Source: Alectoria sarmentosa
Taxonomy: Eukaryota > Ascomycota > Lecanoromycetes > Lecanorales > Parmeliaceae
Assembly: GCA_009733775.1 (NCBI GenBank)
Contig: WOGZ01000024.1
Coordinates: 62,001 to 126,000 of the forward strand
Length of the DNA stretch: 64,000 nt
Direction: 5' to 3'
Position 1 is the stretch's first letter, and every line of letters starts with the position of its first letter. The notes beneath the pieces are model-generated. The model was not told where the DNA came from, searched no databases, and saw only the letters and a program-made list of their open reading frames with translations. Of the stretch, positions 53,593-64,000 are shown one piece after another. The translations under genes and the position numbers were made by a program.

Positions 53593-56500
53593 CTACCGCC
53601 GCTTTCCACTCTGCATATTCGTAAACAGTAGCTTGAAGCCATTGCACAACGCCCTCATATCAGGGTACATGTTCTTTTGGAGCTCAAACGCCTGCGGAAC
53701 AACTTTGACAGCCCAATGCTGGACCTGAGCATGCTGACCGGCTTTGAAGCACAGGAAAAAGTAGCCCGCGTGTTTGGGGTCGATGCAGAAATTGTAGACA
53801 GAACGCTTGGGATTGGCTTCGGTGTAGGTGGTCAACCATCGCTCTGGGGCAGCAAGTCAGCAGAGTTTACGTGTGGGGAAAATGAAAGTAGTTGCTCACC
53901 AGTATCAGCTTTACTGAGGTTCTGATACTTCTCATGAAGCATCATTTCATCTACCTTCTTAGCCATCGCCTTCACATGGTTGACAATCAACTCATCGAGA
54001 TCACTGTAATTGTAGCGGCCGCCAATCTTGAGCGTCGTTCCTCCGGAGAGCTGATTGGTTTTGTCTAGCTCGAGCACATCAATGTGCTGATAGATGTTGT
54101 CCGACACTTTCCAGGTCACAGCAAGATGGTCCAACCCTTTCGAGGAGGGTCGAATTACCAAATCGCCCCGAGCTTGAGAGCCGAGGAATTCTTCCGCTTG
54201 GGTGCTGTTGAAGGGTTTGAAGAGAGGATGCTTGATGACTCTCTGGGTGCGGCCAGAAACATCATTTTTCTCCATCATCGATTCTTTATCTTTCCGCTCT
54301 TGGTCCTCGTCCCATTCATCCCTCATGCGATCTATCTCCTTTCGATAAGGTCTTTGAAGCTCGTCTTCGCGGAGCGAAAAATTAGCGGTCAACTGCTTGC
54401 GATTGAGGTAAGTTATCTTGGCCTGTACCGTCTGATGAGCGGAGAAAAGTTGCTTCGCAGAGACATCTGGTCTGTTTGAAACTGCAAGAGCAGGCACAGT
54501 ACCCTCAATGCCACAGTCTAGCTTGGCTTCAACATAATCATCGGCAACCTTCTTGATCGAGACGGGTACTACCATGCCTTCACATAGAGAATCCGAGGTT
54601 TCGCCAGTGAACATTGTGAAAATTTCGTTAGTCGATAGCAGGGCAAAATTCCTTCGCAACTCCTCGTAAGGCTGTTGTAATTCAGCACGGATTGTTTCCA
54701 GAGTGGCTCGCTTTCGCTGATTAAAGTTCTTTTCCAGTTGCTCAGCATATTCCTCTAGAATGAGGTCATTGACCTTTTCTTGGGATTCATCCTTGATGAG
54801 CTTTCTGACAATGGCTCCTTGACCGTTCTCTTGCTGCTCGGCTTCAATATCTTCCTCGTCCAATTCAAGAGCATCAGCAGCCATTTTTCGTCCAAGGTCG
54901 TAGTCCTCTGGGTGCACTCGAGTGTTGTCGAGATAGTCAGCGTCCGGTTCTGAGCTGTCGAATTCGATGAAGAGGAAGCTGGCACAATTGTTGAATACCT
55001 TTGCCCCAACAGCGGCCAAAACTTTCCCGTCCGTGTCACCTACTAGTTCTGATCGCGCCGATACAACGCCGCCATTGAGGTTGATGACCTTGATGAGTTG
55101 TGCCGCCTTTCGTGGTCCCAGACCGCAAATATATGGAAGCAGACTAGCCGTGTAGAGATCGCTGACAGCCTCGTTGACATCTACACCACATAAGTTGACC
55201 ATATCGACCATAGACGTCTCAAGTGCCTTGATGATTTTCTCTTGAGGTACATATCGCTGGGCTGCATCGAAAGAGATAGAGATGATATCCCGGCCTAGTG
55301 ACGCATATTCTTTCAGGGGATTCTGGAGATATTTGGCAAGAGCCACGCAGTATTTCGTCAGAGGTGCAAAACCGGGATGCTCCATGTTCGCCCGTTCACT
55401 GGTCTGATACAGGCGTGCCACCTCGTCGTTGACAATCACAACCTCCAACTTGTCACTCCTGTCGTTGCCATCCTCGTCTTCGTAGTCGGCCCCACGCAAT
55501 TCTTTACGTTCAACGATGTCATCAATCTGCTTGTAAAGCTTGCGAGTCTCTGCAGAGAAGCCCGAAACACCGATAACGTCCGGTTTCCGTCGCTCGACAA
55601 GCTCCACGAACGCTTTCACATCTGCACCGTCCTCTGTACCTCGTTCAGCGTCTCCCATGATAAGATCAGTGAATTTTCCATTTTCGAGGACTCGTCCGTC
55701 TTCCTCGACCCAAGCCCAGCAGACTGCGTCTCTGCCAAAGATACCGGTGCCGTTTGAGAGAGCAAGCACACGTGGCACTGTTCCTAGCATCATACCCTTC
55801 GGTTTGTACGGCGCTTGATCAAGTCTCTTGCCATACTCCTCGCGACAATTTTTGGCTACTGAGTTTTCGCACTCAAACTTCAAAGCCTCCTTCACGCCTC
55901 GTGCCATGATTTTTTCTAGCTTCAGAAGGGCTATGTCTAGAGTCTCTCTTCGCTCGCGATTCCAAGCGTCAGCGACTTCGCTGAAATTATCCGATTCAAG
56001 GTCTCCATAGAGTCGTTTCTTGAAGCCATCGTGGTTTTGAGTCCTCACTCTCACTTCAACCAGGCCCTCCTCTTCTGCCTTGAGCATGCGGAGAAAACGG
56101 TCAGGATTTTGTGCGATGTCGATGAGTTGCTGGTTTCGAAGATATTTGAAATCATAGTAGGGGTGTTGATCATCGATCTTGCGAAGTCCTTTCTCTGTCC
56201 GGTAGCATTCGACAATACCGTTCCCAAAGTATTGCCGACGCATTACCTTTCGCATTTTAGGACTCATAGCTATCTCCTCTGCAAACATTGCTTTTGCAGC
56301 TCGCAAACATTGTGCACCAGAAGAGTATTCGGGGGGATCTAGTACATCTTCGCTATCTGCCATGTCATCTGGGCGCTGGGTAGGGTCCTCGGTGAATTGG
56401 CGTCTGCCTTCTTTCATAAGGGCATTCTGGGCGAAAGAGTCTGCAGATATGCCAAATGCACGCACGAGTCGATACACCTTGCCTGTCCGAATTTTCTCAA

Positions 56501-58113
56501 ACAACATCTTGGAGGCACCCGGCCGCCGCTGGGTTGACCCACTTGTGCCGGTTCCGTTATGAAGAGCCACATCGGCAAGGCGTGAAGGGTGTTGGAACTG
56601 TATGTAGTCTTGCACATCTTGAAGTTCCTCCATAGTAACCGCTGCGGGAAGCATTTCCTCGATGACGGGATCGTGAAAATTCTCAGACAAGGCTGAGACA
56701 TTGTCATAAGTTCTCTGCAGAGCGTGACGCTTCTCAATAAGAGCCCTGAATCTAAGGTCCATGTCGAAAATTTCCCACAGGTCCGACTGATTGAGCAATT
56801 TCTCAGCGTTGACAACGTATGGTGTTGCACTAGGATTATAAGGATCCGGTGTGACGGCTATCTTCTGAGCATGGATTAAGTAGTCTTTGCGATGCTGGAA
56901 GATGAAAGGCACTTCAAATTCATCGACATTCATGAACTCCAGAACCTTTGCGACTGACTTTTGAAACGCGTCTCGAAGGTCCGGATCAAGTGATTTCTTC
57001 GGAAGCATAAGATCTGATATCCAACTCGATTCTTCCTTGAATTCTTCATCAGTAAGTTCGAGATCCTTGTAAGGACTTCTTGCAAGCTGAAAGCGCTCTG
57101 GCTGATCCGTAGCTCGTATTTGGTTGTCCTCGTCAGTTAGCATACGGTCGACAAGCTGAGAAGGCTCAAAAACATCCTTGAGTTCGATGCCCTTGAGTAT
57201 AGCATCTGGATCGTCGGGATCTATGGGCCTTTGTTCGTTCTGTTCTTCCTGATCTTGGAGCTCCAGTGCCCAGTCATATTCAAACCCTGTACCAAACGCT
57301 TCTTTCATATCTTCTAGCGCGATCTCGTCCAGACCAGCAGCGTCCTTCACTCCTATGATGTTTCTGCTAGGTTTTCTTAGAACATCGACATCATCGTCGT
57401 CTTGTCGCTGTCCATCCTCGTCTTCAAAGTCCTCCTCGATAAAATCTTTGAACTCGTCCTCCAGTGTTCGAGGGTCGACGCGGGCGGAGCCACGTTGGCC
57501 TTCGGGTACGCGAGGTAGATCATCGTCTTCATCGTCGTCGAATATATCTCCAACACCTCTTGGTCTTCCGTCTCGATCATCTTTGTGCCCACGTTTTAAG
57601 CGTTTGAGCTTGGGCTTGGTGCAGTGTTAGCGAAGCAGTATTGGTAATAGACATGTTGGCATTTACCTCACTGGTAGCGCGCTGTTCATATTCTGGGTGT
57701 GCTTCTCCGATCAAATCCAAGTCTTCTTCGTCTAGGCCAGCCTCCTCTTCCTCTCGTTCTTCCCTCCTACGCTTTTTTCTCTCCTGTCTTCTTCTCGCGC
57801 GTACCTCGGGCTCTTCGTCATCTTCGACGATGAATCCATCTCTGACCTAGACATCGCAAGAAGATTCTGTCAGCAAAAGGCTTCAAGTATATGCGCCAGG
57901 TCGCAGGAAATTTACCGCTTGAGCTGCCTCCTCATCATCGTCGTCCTCCTCCTCTTCACTCGAGTCGTCAAAATGGCCCTTGACCCCATTCACTCCGTTT
58001 TTGCCATTTGTTTTCTTCCTGACCTCACCAGTGTCTTCATCGAAAGACTCATCACCTTCTTCATCGTCGTCAAGCTCGGCCTCTCCGACAATCAGGTCTC
58101 GCAGGGCACTCAT
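53593..58113 (-). CDS. SPT6: Transcription elongation factor and histone chaperone Spt6
   Basis: Four exons, 57916-58113, 57667-57846, 53900-57614 and 53593-53843, code for 1447 residues. The N-terminus is very acidic (DDDEEGDESFDED, SSEEEEDDDDEE) followed by VRDGFIVEDDEE, PKLKRLKRG and another acidic part, as in other Spt6 proteins. The core contains the Tex-like helical region, a YqgF/RNase H-like fold, a helix-hairpin-helix segment (YICGLGPRKAAQLIKVI), the DLD-type region, an S1 domain (EGMVVPVSIKKVADDYVEAK) and tandem SH2 domains (EEFLGSQARGDLVIRPSSKG; last exon HAGYFFLCFKAG). It travels with RNA polymerase II, binding the Rpb1 linker through the SH2 pair and re-depositing histones. The last intron (56 nt) cuts the second SH2 domain. 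Confidence 0.96.
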
Positions 58114-58670
58114 GTCGAGCGAAGACTGTCTTGGGCAAATTGTGTGAGGTTCTCACAACCTTCTGTATGATCATGCTCAGCTTCAACACTGAGGAGTAGG
58201 TGAAGAGGGAATAATCGCTGCCCTTGCGCGCGATGTTTCTAATGTTCGAACAAACGCAAAGTCCAGATTGCTTACATAATCTTCCGCACTCGGCCTAGTT
58301 CAAGTTTCAATGTGGGATGAAATTCGGTCTATTATTGGCGTCACACTCTTCTTATTGACCTGTCAAACGGCGAAATCACTGAGATGCATATACGACCAAC
58401 TGCAGCCTGATTAGAGGCTGATGCTCAGGTTGTCATGCTACAAGTTTCATGAGGTCCACCCAGCAGTCGGCAATCAAGGAGCTGCATCCACCGCTGCACC
58501 ACTGCCCCCCGGCTGATTGCGCAGATCGCTTGCACCTATCAAATTGCCTCGACTGCCACCACTGCCATATTCGCGAAATTACCTCCTGAGTGAGCATCTA
58601 GTCCCCTGAATAATATAAGAGCAAAGCAGGATTCACTTTCGTATCCGCATCTCCACACATTATAGTCAAG
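58114..58670. promoter_or_regulatory. Divergent promoter of SPT6 and the MAPKK gene
   Basis: 557 bp between divergent start codons. AATATAAGAGC at 58612 lies about 60 bp ahead of the MAPKK ATG and is a likely TATA element for it. No open frame of interest. Confidence 0.5.
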
Positions 58671-60428
58671 ATGTCAGACATGAAGACCCGGACGTTGGGC
58701 CGTAAGAACGTCAGAGGTCTCGTGTTGAGCGCCCCAAAGATCGCTCCAGCCCCATCTGCTGGTGATGCACAGATACCGGGAGCATTGGGAAACAACGTGG
58801 CGAGAGCGGACACCCTGGAGATTGGGGTCGAGTTCAAGCTGGACTTCAAAACTGAGGACCTAATCGTCCTGAAAGAGCTCGGGGCGGGCAACGGTGGGAC
58901 AGTTAGCAAAGTTATGCATGCAGCAACCAAGGTCATCATGGCCAAGAAGGTAATTCCTCGACGATACGAGGAAAGAGAAAGCTGGCTAAATGTCGTGGCT
59001 AGGTCATCCACGTGGAAGCGAAGAAAGATGTTCGAAAGCAAATAGTGCGAGAATTACACATCATGCACGACTGCACTTCGCCGAATATCGTTAATTTCTA
59101 CGGCGCATTCCTCCACAACTCAGGGGATGTTATAATGTGTATGGAGTATATGGACTGCGGGTGAGACCCAACGTTTCACCCACATTCCGACTGTTTCTGA
59201 TCTCGAGGTAGATCCTTAGATCGAATTTCCAAAGACTTTGGTCCTGTCCGAGTTGATGTCCTTGGAAAGATTACAGAAGCCATCCTGAGTGGGCTCAATT
59301 ACCTTTACGATGTTCACCGTATTATGCACCGAGATATCAAGCCGTCGAACGTACTGGTCAATTCACGGGGTTACATCAAACTCTGCGACTTCGGCGTATC
59401 AGGCGAGCTCGTCAATTCGATAGCAGATACCTTTGTCGGCACCTCGACATATATGGCCCCAGAAAGAATACAGGGAGCCAAGTACTCGATCAAATCCGAC
59501 GTATGGAGCGTCGGTCTTACCGTCATGGAGCTTGCCATAGGAAGATTCCCCTTTGATGCAAGCGACGCGGCGGCAGGAGATAGAGCAAGCGCTGGACCTA
59601 TGGGAATCTTGGATCTCCTACAGCAGATTGTTCACGAACCGGCACCAAGGCTACCGCAGAGCGACGCTTTTCCGCCGATTCTCGATGAGATGATCCAGAA
59701 GTGTCTTCTCAAGAACCCTGATGACCGACCCACTCCTCGCCAATTATTCGTACGTACCTTTTACCCATGTACCATGCACTGACCGCTGACGTAGGCTTCT
59801 GTAGGACAAAGACATGTTCCTGGCGGCCGCGAAACGAACGCCCGTAGACCTGGAGCAATGGGCAGTTTCGATGATGGAGCGTCACAATCGCAAATCTCAT
59901 CTTGCCCCTCAGCTGTCACCCTCTACGCAAGCTTTGCTCCGGGGAGAGTCTGTGCCCTCTCCTAAAGAGTCGAGTGCCTCGACGGTATCCAGAACTCCTA
60001 CTTCTGGCGAGATACCAATAGCCGACGAAGAGATCAAGGCCTCGCCGCGATTAGAACAGCCCGCACTTCAACGTGTGATTCCCGCGGACATCAACGGCAC
60101 GGGTATGTATCCTTCTCAGAGCTCCGCCTTCGACCGCCAAGGCTTCCCTCCGCGCACATCCAGTACCACAGGTCCACTATCAAGCCGATCTCGCGAGGGA
60201 GAAAGCTTCAGCCCCAAGAGTGGTCTGCCTAGTCATCCAAGGGATAGCGGGCATTTCAACCCTCATCCACGAGACAGCGGGAACTTCAACTCTACCACAA
60301 CACTGCCAATCCGCCCAGCTCCGCCGCCTTCTGGACCTTTACCTCCACCTCCCAGTGCCAACTTCAGAGGCCAACGTCCGGTGACTAACGGTTCGCCCTA
60401 CTCCTATGGTGATAACCAGCCGTACTGA
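58671..60428 (+). CDS. STE7: Ste7-type MAP kinase kinase
   Basis: Four exons, 58671-58949, 59003-59160, 59212-59749 and 59805-60428, give 532 residues. Kinase landmarks: glycine loop ELGAGNGGTV (71-76 core), ATP-anchoring Lys93 in MAKK, catalytic HRD at 185-187 with Asn192, DFG at 205-207, activation loop with Ser215 and Thr219 in the MAPKK pattern S-x3-T (NSIADTFVGTSTYMAPE). The core style fits the Ste7/Fuz7/Mst7 branch rather than the cell-wall (Mkk) or osmotic (Pbs2) branches. It would relay a Ste11-type MAPKKK signal to a Fus3/Kss1-type MAPK for mating, fusion and, in plant pathogens, infection structures. The C-terminal 150 residues are disordered, Ser/Pro-rich, ending in a poly-Pro stretch. 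Confidence 0.94.
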
Positions 60429-63193
60429 GTCTGGAGTCCACCTGAGCAAGATGTACGATATAGAAGGGGTCGAAAATCTGCCAGCAAGAAAAGCCGGCAT
60501 TTCGATTCAGCTCTTAATTCCTAGATTGTACGCCGACAACATCAGCTCATCACTTGTACCCCTTCAGCAGCTTCACTAGTCCTTCTACTGTGCATATTGG
60601 GGCGATTCGCGAAAGCATCTAACCGGCGTTTCTCCATTAACATACGGGTGGCGTGTACGAATGTATTAGGTATCCCAGGGCCTTTCATTTCGCGGACTTG
60701 TAGCGTGGGCCTGGGTAACGCGCAATAGCCGAATGTCGATAGATAGGAAAGCATGTCTGGTACGTATTAGCTAGTTCGCCTACTCATTGTCGAATGTAAG
60801 CTGTCTTGTCCATCTTTACTGTTTACATTCGAAGACTGTTTTCACTTTTTTGTGGTCTCGCAGCTCAGTTTTACACGTCCATGGTCTTTGATTTCTTTTT
60901 AGCATCTCCTGCGCATGTATTCTCCCAACGGCGCGCACCACAGTGGGAGTCAATCGAGCCTTCATGTAACTCTGTTCCATCTAAGCTCGATATAACACTA
61001 GCGTTGAGCTTCGCACCCAAATGTGGTAATTGAAGAATCCTTTCTCTACTTTGGCGCTGAAAAGACAGACGAACAGCTGTATTCGAAAGGCATTTGGACG
61101 CTCTTCCAGCGCCACCTGCTCGACCTACGTGACAGCCGCAGGGTGCAGTTTTCCTCGGTATGAATACGTATGCGAGATTCAACAATCGCGAATCTCAAAA
61201 CTCCAAACGGAAATGGCGGCTTAGTCTTGAGTTAGCCTGTTTCTTAAAGGATGCGGGATTCTCTTGCGAGGTTCTAAAAGCCAATGGCTTGGTAAGCTTA
61301 GCGGCAAACACGTGAGGGTCCCGGTACATGCAGCTGGAGACTGACCAAAGATTGCCGCACTAAACAGCTATGGAGCGCTTGGGATATTGAGTATTGTTAT
61401 TGCCGTAAACGCCTTGAGGAATTTGTGTATGTTCGAGTCCTTGGTCGAGTTAAGGAGATACCGTCCTTTGGCCTTTGGGATGCATATTCCTCTCGCTTTA
61501 CCAGAGCCGATACCACGACATTGTGTAACATCTGAGACATCAAAAGTGGAACATTCGAGGAAAGGGTTTTCAACGGCAAATCTATGGAGTGTGGTTTGGT
61601 AGCCTATATCATTGCAAATTTGACAGTGTACTGACCATTTTCATGAAACGTAACTGGTGTTTTGATACGGAAGAGATCTGGATTGCTTGTCCATTTGCTG
61701 CTAAGACATTTTCTGCTCAAAGGCACGCGTCTTTCCTTGGCTGATTATCTCCTTTCGATGGCCTTCAGCCTGTACCTTGGAGCCACTGGACACTTCCCCC
61801 ATTTGATTATGATTTCAGGCATAATGTTGAGGAAGCTGTTGGTAGACTCGAAAACTCTAGCTGTGTTAGAAGACGCTAACCGAAACCGGATGTTCAAAAC
61901 GGGTAAAACGATCGGCAAGGTAGTATGTTGACATATGCATCAACCCCCCTCCCTCCCCCAGCAGCCCCTTTTTTCAAATTTAGATTAAAAGTGCGCCCGG
62001 AAATGAACACGGTAGGAAGACGCTAACTTCATTGGAGAGGCTACTCTTGGAGGATCCTGGCCGTTGTACGTCTAGCCTCACTGTTCTGTTCAAAGAGAAG
62101 AATGCCGGCAGCATTCACTCACAATTTCGATGCGGCTGGCGAGCATGGTGCAATAATATGCCGCCGCAGGACTTAAGGATGACGAGACGATTAGTATCTC
62201 CAGAGTTGCGTATTGTGAGGGCGCGGACAAGGATACATTTGATCAAGTGCAGTGGATCGGATGAAAAAATCTAACCAGCCCTTCCAACTAATAGCCTTTC
62301 TTTAAGGGTTTCGACAGCTCTGCCACATGTCTATAGGGTTGACATTCCGCGGTATAGAAAGCGATGGCGAGCATCTGGAGCTCGTCTTCGGCAATGCCAG
62401 TGGCGAATAGACGACCAATCTCATCAAGGCCAACAGAACATATGGGGCGATGCCTTCGTCCAAGTAGCATGATGATTGAGGTACGCAGGTTTTCTTTACC
62501 GCTTCTTGACTACAGCGGAAACGTACCTACGGACTCAGCTAGAAAGATCAAGTCTACCTGAGTATGAGTTTTTGGTTTTGGTCTCTTGAAACTCGATGAT
62601 ATACGTACGGACCAACCTTAGATGATGGGCTCTACTATGGAAGCAAGTCTGAGACTATATAGCCGAATTGGCTTTATCCTTGCAGATATGGGGTTTTCTC
62701 GTTCTCCCTTCTTGTCTACATTCGCGAAACCTTTTGTTTCTGCTTAGAATGCTAACTCAATATTTACGCGATCACCGCCTCTCGCTGCCTTTTGTCAAAG
62801 ATTTCTTCATCTGACCTTGCTTTATCGCGATGATTCGGAGACGTTGCATTATCTTAGTTTGCTGTGTCTCAGAATAGGTAGCTTAGCAACTACAATCGAA
62901 AATTGGTATTTCTCTTAGTGAATCCTCGAATTTAATGTCTGTGTTTGCAACGATATATAGCACCTGCTTTAGCTAGCCTCCACGCTTACCTCTTCTCTCC
63001 ATTCTGTGGATCATTGAGATCCTACACTGGCGCTTTTGATCTTCCTCCGTAACGGAATAATAGGTTCTCAGGAAATGCCTATGAAATGATGTCTAGCTGT
63101 ATAGTAACCCCCTTCGAAAAATGCAGGGCTATAGGTAATGTAGATACGTTAGTCCTCTACCGTAGCCGTCTGAGCATCTTTAGATTCTTATTC
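60429..63193. other. Gene-poor stretch
   Basis: After the MAPKK 3' end only short motif-free frames occur on both strands. I saw no transposon, repeat or RNA gene. The sequence is more AT-rich than the conserved blocks. Confidence 0.4.
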
Positions 63194-63345
63194 TCTTCTT
63201 CCTTTTCTACCTTCTTCTCCTTACCCTTCTCCTTTTCCTTCTCCTTCTTCTTTTCTTTTTACTTCTCCTTCTCCTTCTTTTTCTTTTTCTTTTTCTTTTT
63301 CTTTTTCTTTCTCTTCCTTTTCTCCTTCTCCTTTCACTCTTCGAT
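63194..63345. repeat. Polypyrimidine tract
   Basis: About 150 bases almost purely C/T, with TTC, CTC and CTTTTT runs. The Phe/Ser and Arg/Lys frames over it are composition artefacts. Confidence 0.9.
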
Positions 63346-63710
63346 TTTAGCCCCTGCCTTGTCTCAGTGATGTATTCAGAACTCTTCCCAAGCGTAACAC
63401 TCGCTTTAGATTCCGGCACTCGCTCCACCGCCCGGTTTCACACCCAAATTCTCCAATCCCGAGTCCCGAGCGCCTGCTCCTTTAGCTATATATGTCACTT
63501 TATCGCTTTTGCTACAACCATGCTAATGTTTATAGCCTTGAGGATGGATAAACGCAAAACTTTATGACGAGGTCATTTGGTTGAGACAAAAGTGCCGAAA
63601 TTGCGTTTTTCTTGCAATTGTGGTGTGATCCAACTGATCAATACAATGTGCAGGTGATGAAAGGATATGACAAATATCACAACCCCCCTCCTCCCAATCC
63701 AAACCTCCCC
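63346..63710. other. Intergenic
   Basis: Includes the 3' flank of the right-edge gene. No other feature. Confidence 0.4.
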
Positions 63711-64000
63711 CTATCCAAATCCACCCAAAACGCCCGTTCCAAACGCCCTTTCCATCCCCCACTCCCCAACATCAAAGTCAAAATCCACACACTCATAAGT
63801 CTCTACAAAATGCAGCAGACCCCACAAAGTCTTCTCAAACACCTCCCATGTCATGTCTCCGTTCTGATGCATGAAAAGATATATCTTTCCTGAAGAGTAA
63901 TGTAGTACCGGATTTGTGATTAGATTTTCGGGGTGGAGCTGGGCGTTGACGTCTCGGAGGCCTGTGTTGAGAACGGTGAGGACGTTTTGCCCGGGCAGGG
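63711..64000 (-). CDS. C-terminal fragment of an unidentified protein, cut by the right window edge
   Basis: On the minus strand the frame is open from the window edge to TAG at 63711, 95 residues. The product is clearly protein-like: LPGQNVLTVLNTGLRDVNAQ, then LITNPVLHYSSGKIYLFMH, then DMTWEVFEKTLWGLLHFV and a Cys/Asp/Phe segment ECVDFDFDVGEWG. The start lies outside the window. The pattern of a strand, a basic loop and an aromatic helix is reminiscent of small fungal secreted or hypothetical proteins, but I cannot name a family and the N-terminus is not visible. Confidence 0.6.
   Translation of the reverse strand, partial: LPGQNVLTVLNTGLRDVNAQLHPENLITNPVLHYSSGKIYLFMHQNGDMTWEVFEKTLWGLLHFVETYECVDFDFDVGEWGMERAFGTGVLGGFG

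Noticed and set aside
63086..63370. Phe/Ser-rich frame and the antisense Arg/Lys-rich frame
   Set aside because: Both result from a polypyrimidine tract.
1..64000. CRISPR arrays, operons and bacterial-type features
   Set aside because: The DNA is fungal nuclear with spliceosomal introns; the tandem repeats found have no regular spacer structure.
1..64000. tRNA or rRNA genes and complete transposons
   Set aside because: I saw no cloverleaf with conserved A and B boxes, no rRNA-like sequence, and no transposase or reverse transcriptase motif or terminal inverted repeats by eye. A tRNAscan or RepeatMasker run would be decisive.

Overview
The window reads as nuclear DNA of a filamentous ascomycete (Pezizomycotina). 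Introns are short (about 50-130 nt), usually with GTNNGT-like donors, CTAAC/CTGAC-like branch sites and CAG/TAG acceptors. The gene content is fungal: chitin synthase, Ste7-type MAPKK, a C2 cytokinesis protein, a UstYa-like protein, a fungal rhodopsin-like membrane protein and a KP4-like secreted protein. Gene style suggests Dothideomycetes, but that is a guess. One run of 208 Ns (42361-42568) marks an assembly gap. I built exon-intron models by hand; reading frame and phase were checked across every junction given.

Conserved blocks. Block 1 (4.6-14.2 kb) holds a low-molecular-weight tyrosine phosphatase, a division-1 chitin synthase, a MOT1-type molybdate transporter, mitochondrial ribosomal protein uL22m and a six-part (five intervening introns reduced to four clear ones) fungus-type nuclear-looking protein. 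Block 2 (26.4-28.7 kb) holds a TMEM234-like membrane protein and a C2-domain Inn1/Fic1-like protein. Block 3 (49.4-60.4 kb) holds two hypothetical/F-box-like genes, the exosome subunit RRP4, the transcription elongation factor SPT6 and a Ste7-type MAPKK. Partial genes touch both window edges.

Accessory stretches. The conserved blocks are separated by gene-poor stretches with pseudogenes, repeats and lineage-specific genes. At 16.3-17.0 kb lies a decayed alpha/beta hydrolase that still keeps a recognisable intron. At 20.5-25.8 kb are three head-to-tail paralogous genes of a family I cannot name. Each has a first exon of 54-59 codons, a phase-1 intron at the same place and a GFxxCxC motif at residue 148-152; each has a different tail (acidic, basic, or a long tail with a CCCH zinc finger). 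At 28.7-32 kb are a 314-bp tandem duplication and a gene whose middle is built of 15-, 36- and 42-bp in-frame repeats. At 33.5-41.2 kb are a UstYa-like gene, a rhodopsin-like membrane protein gene and an O-methyltransferase gene, a loose group of the kind seen near secondary-metabolite loci but with no backbone enzyme in view. At 47.8 kb is a secreted KP4-like protein gene with a TATA box.

The best candidate for something undescribed is the three-gene array at 20.5-25.8 kb.
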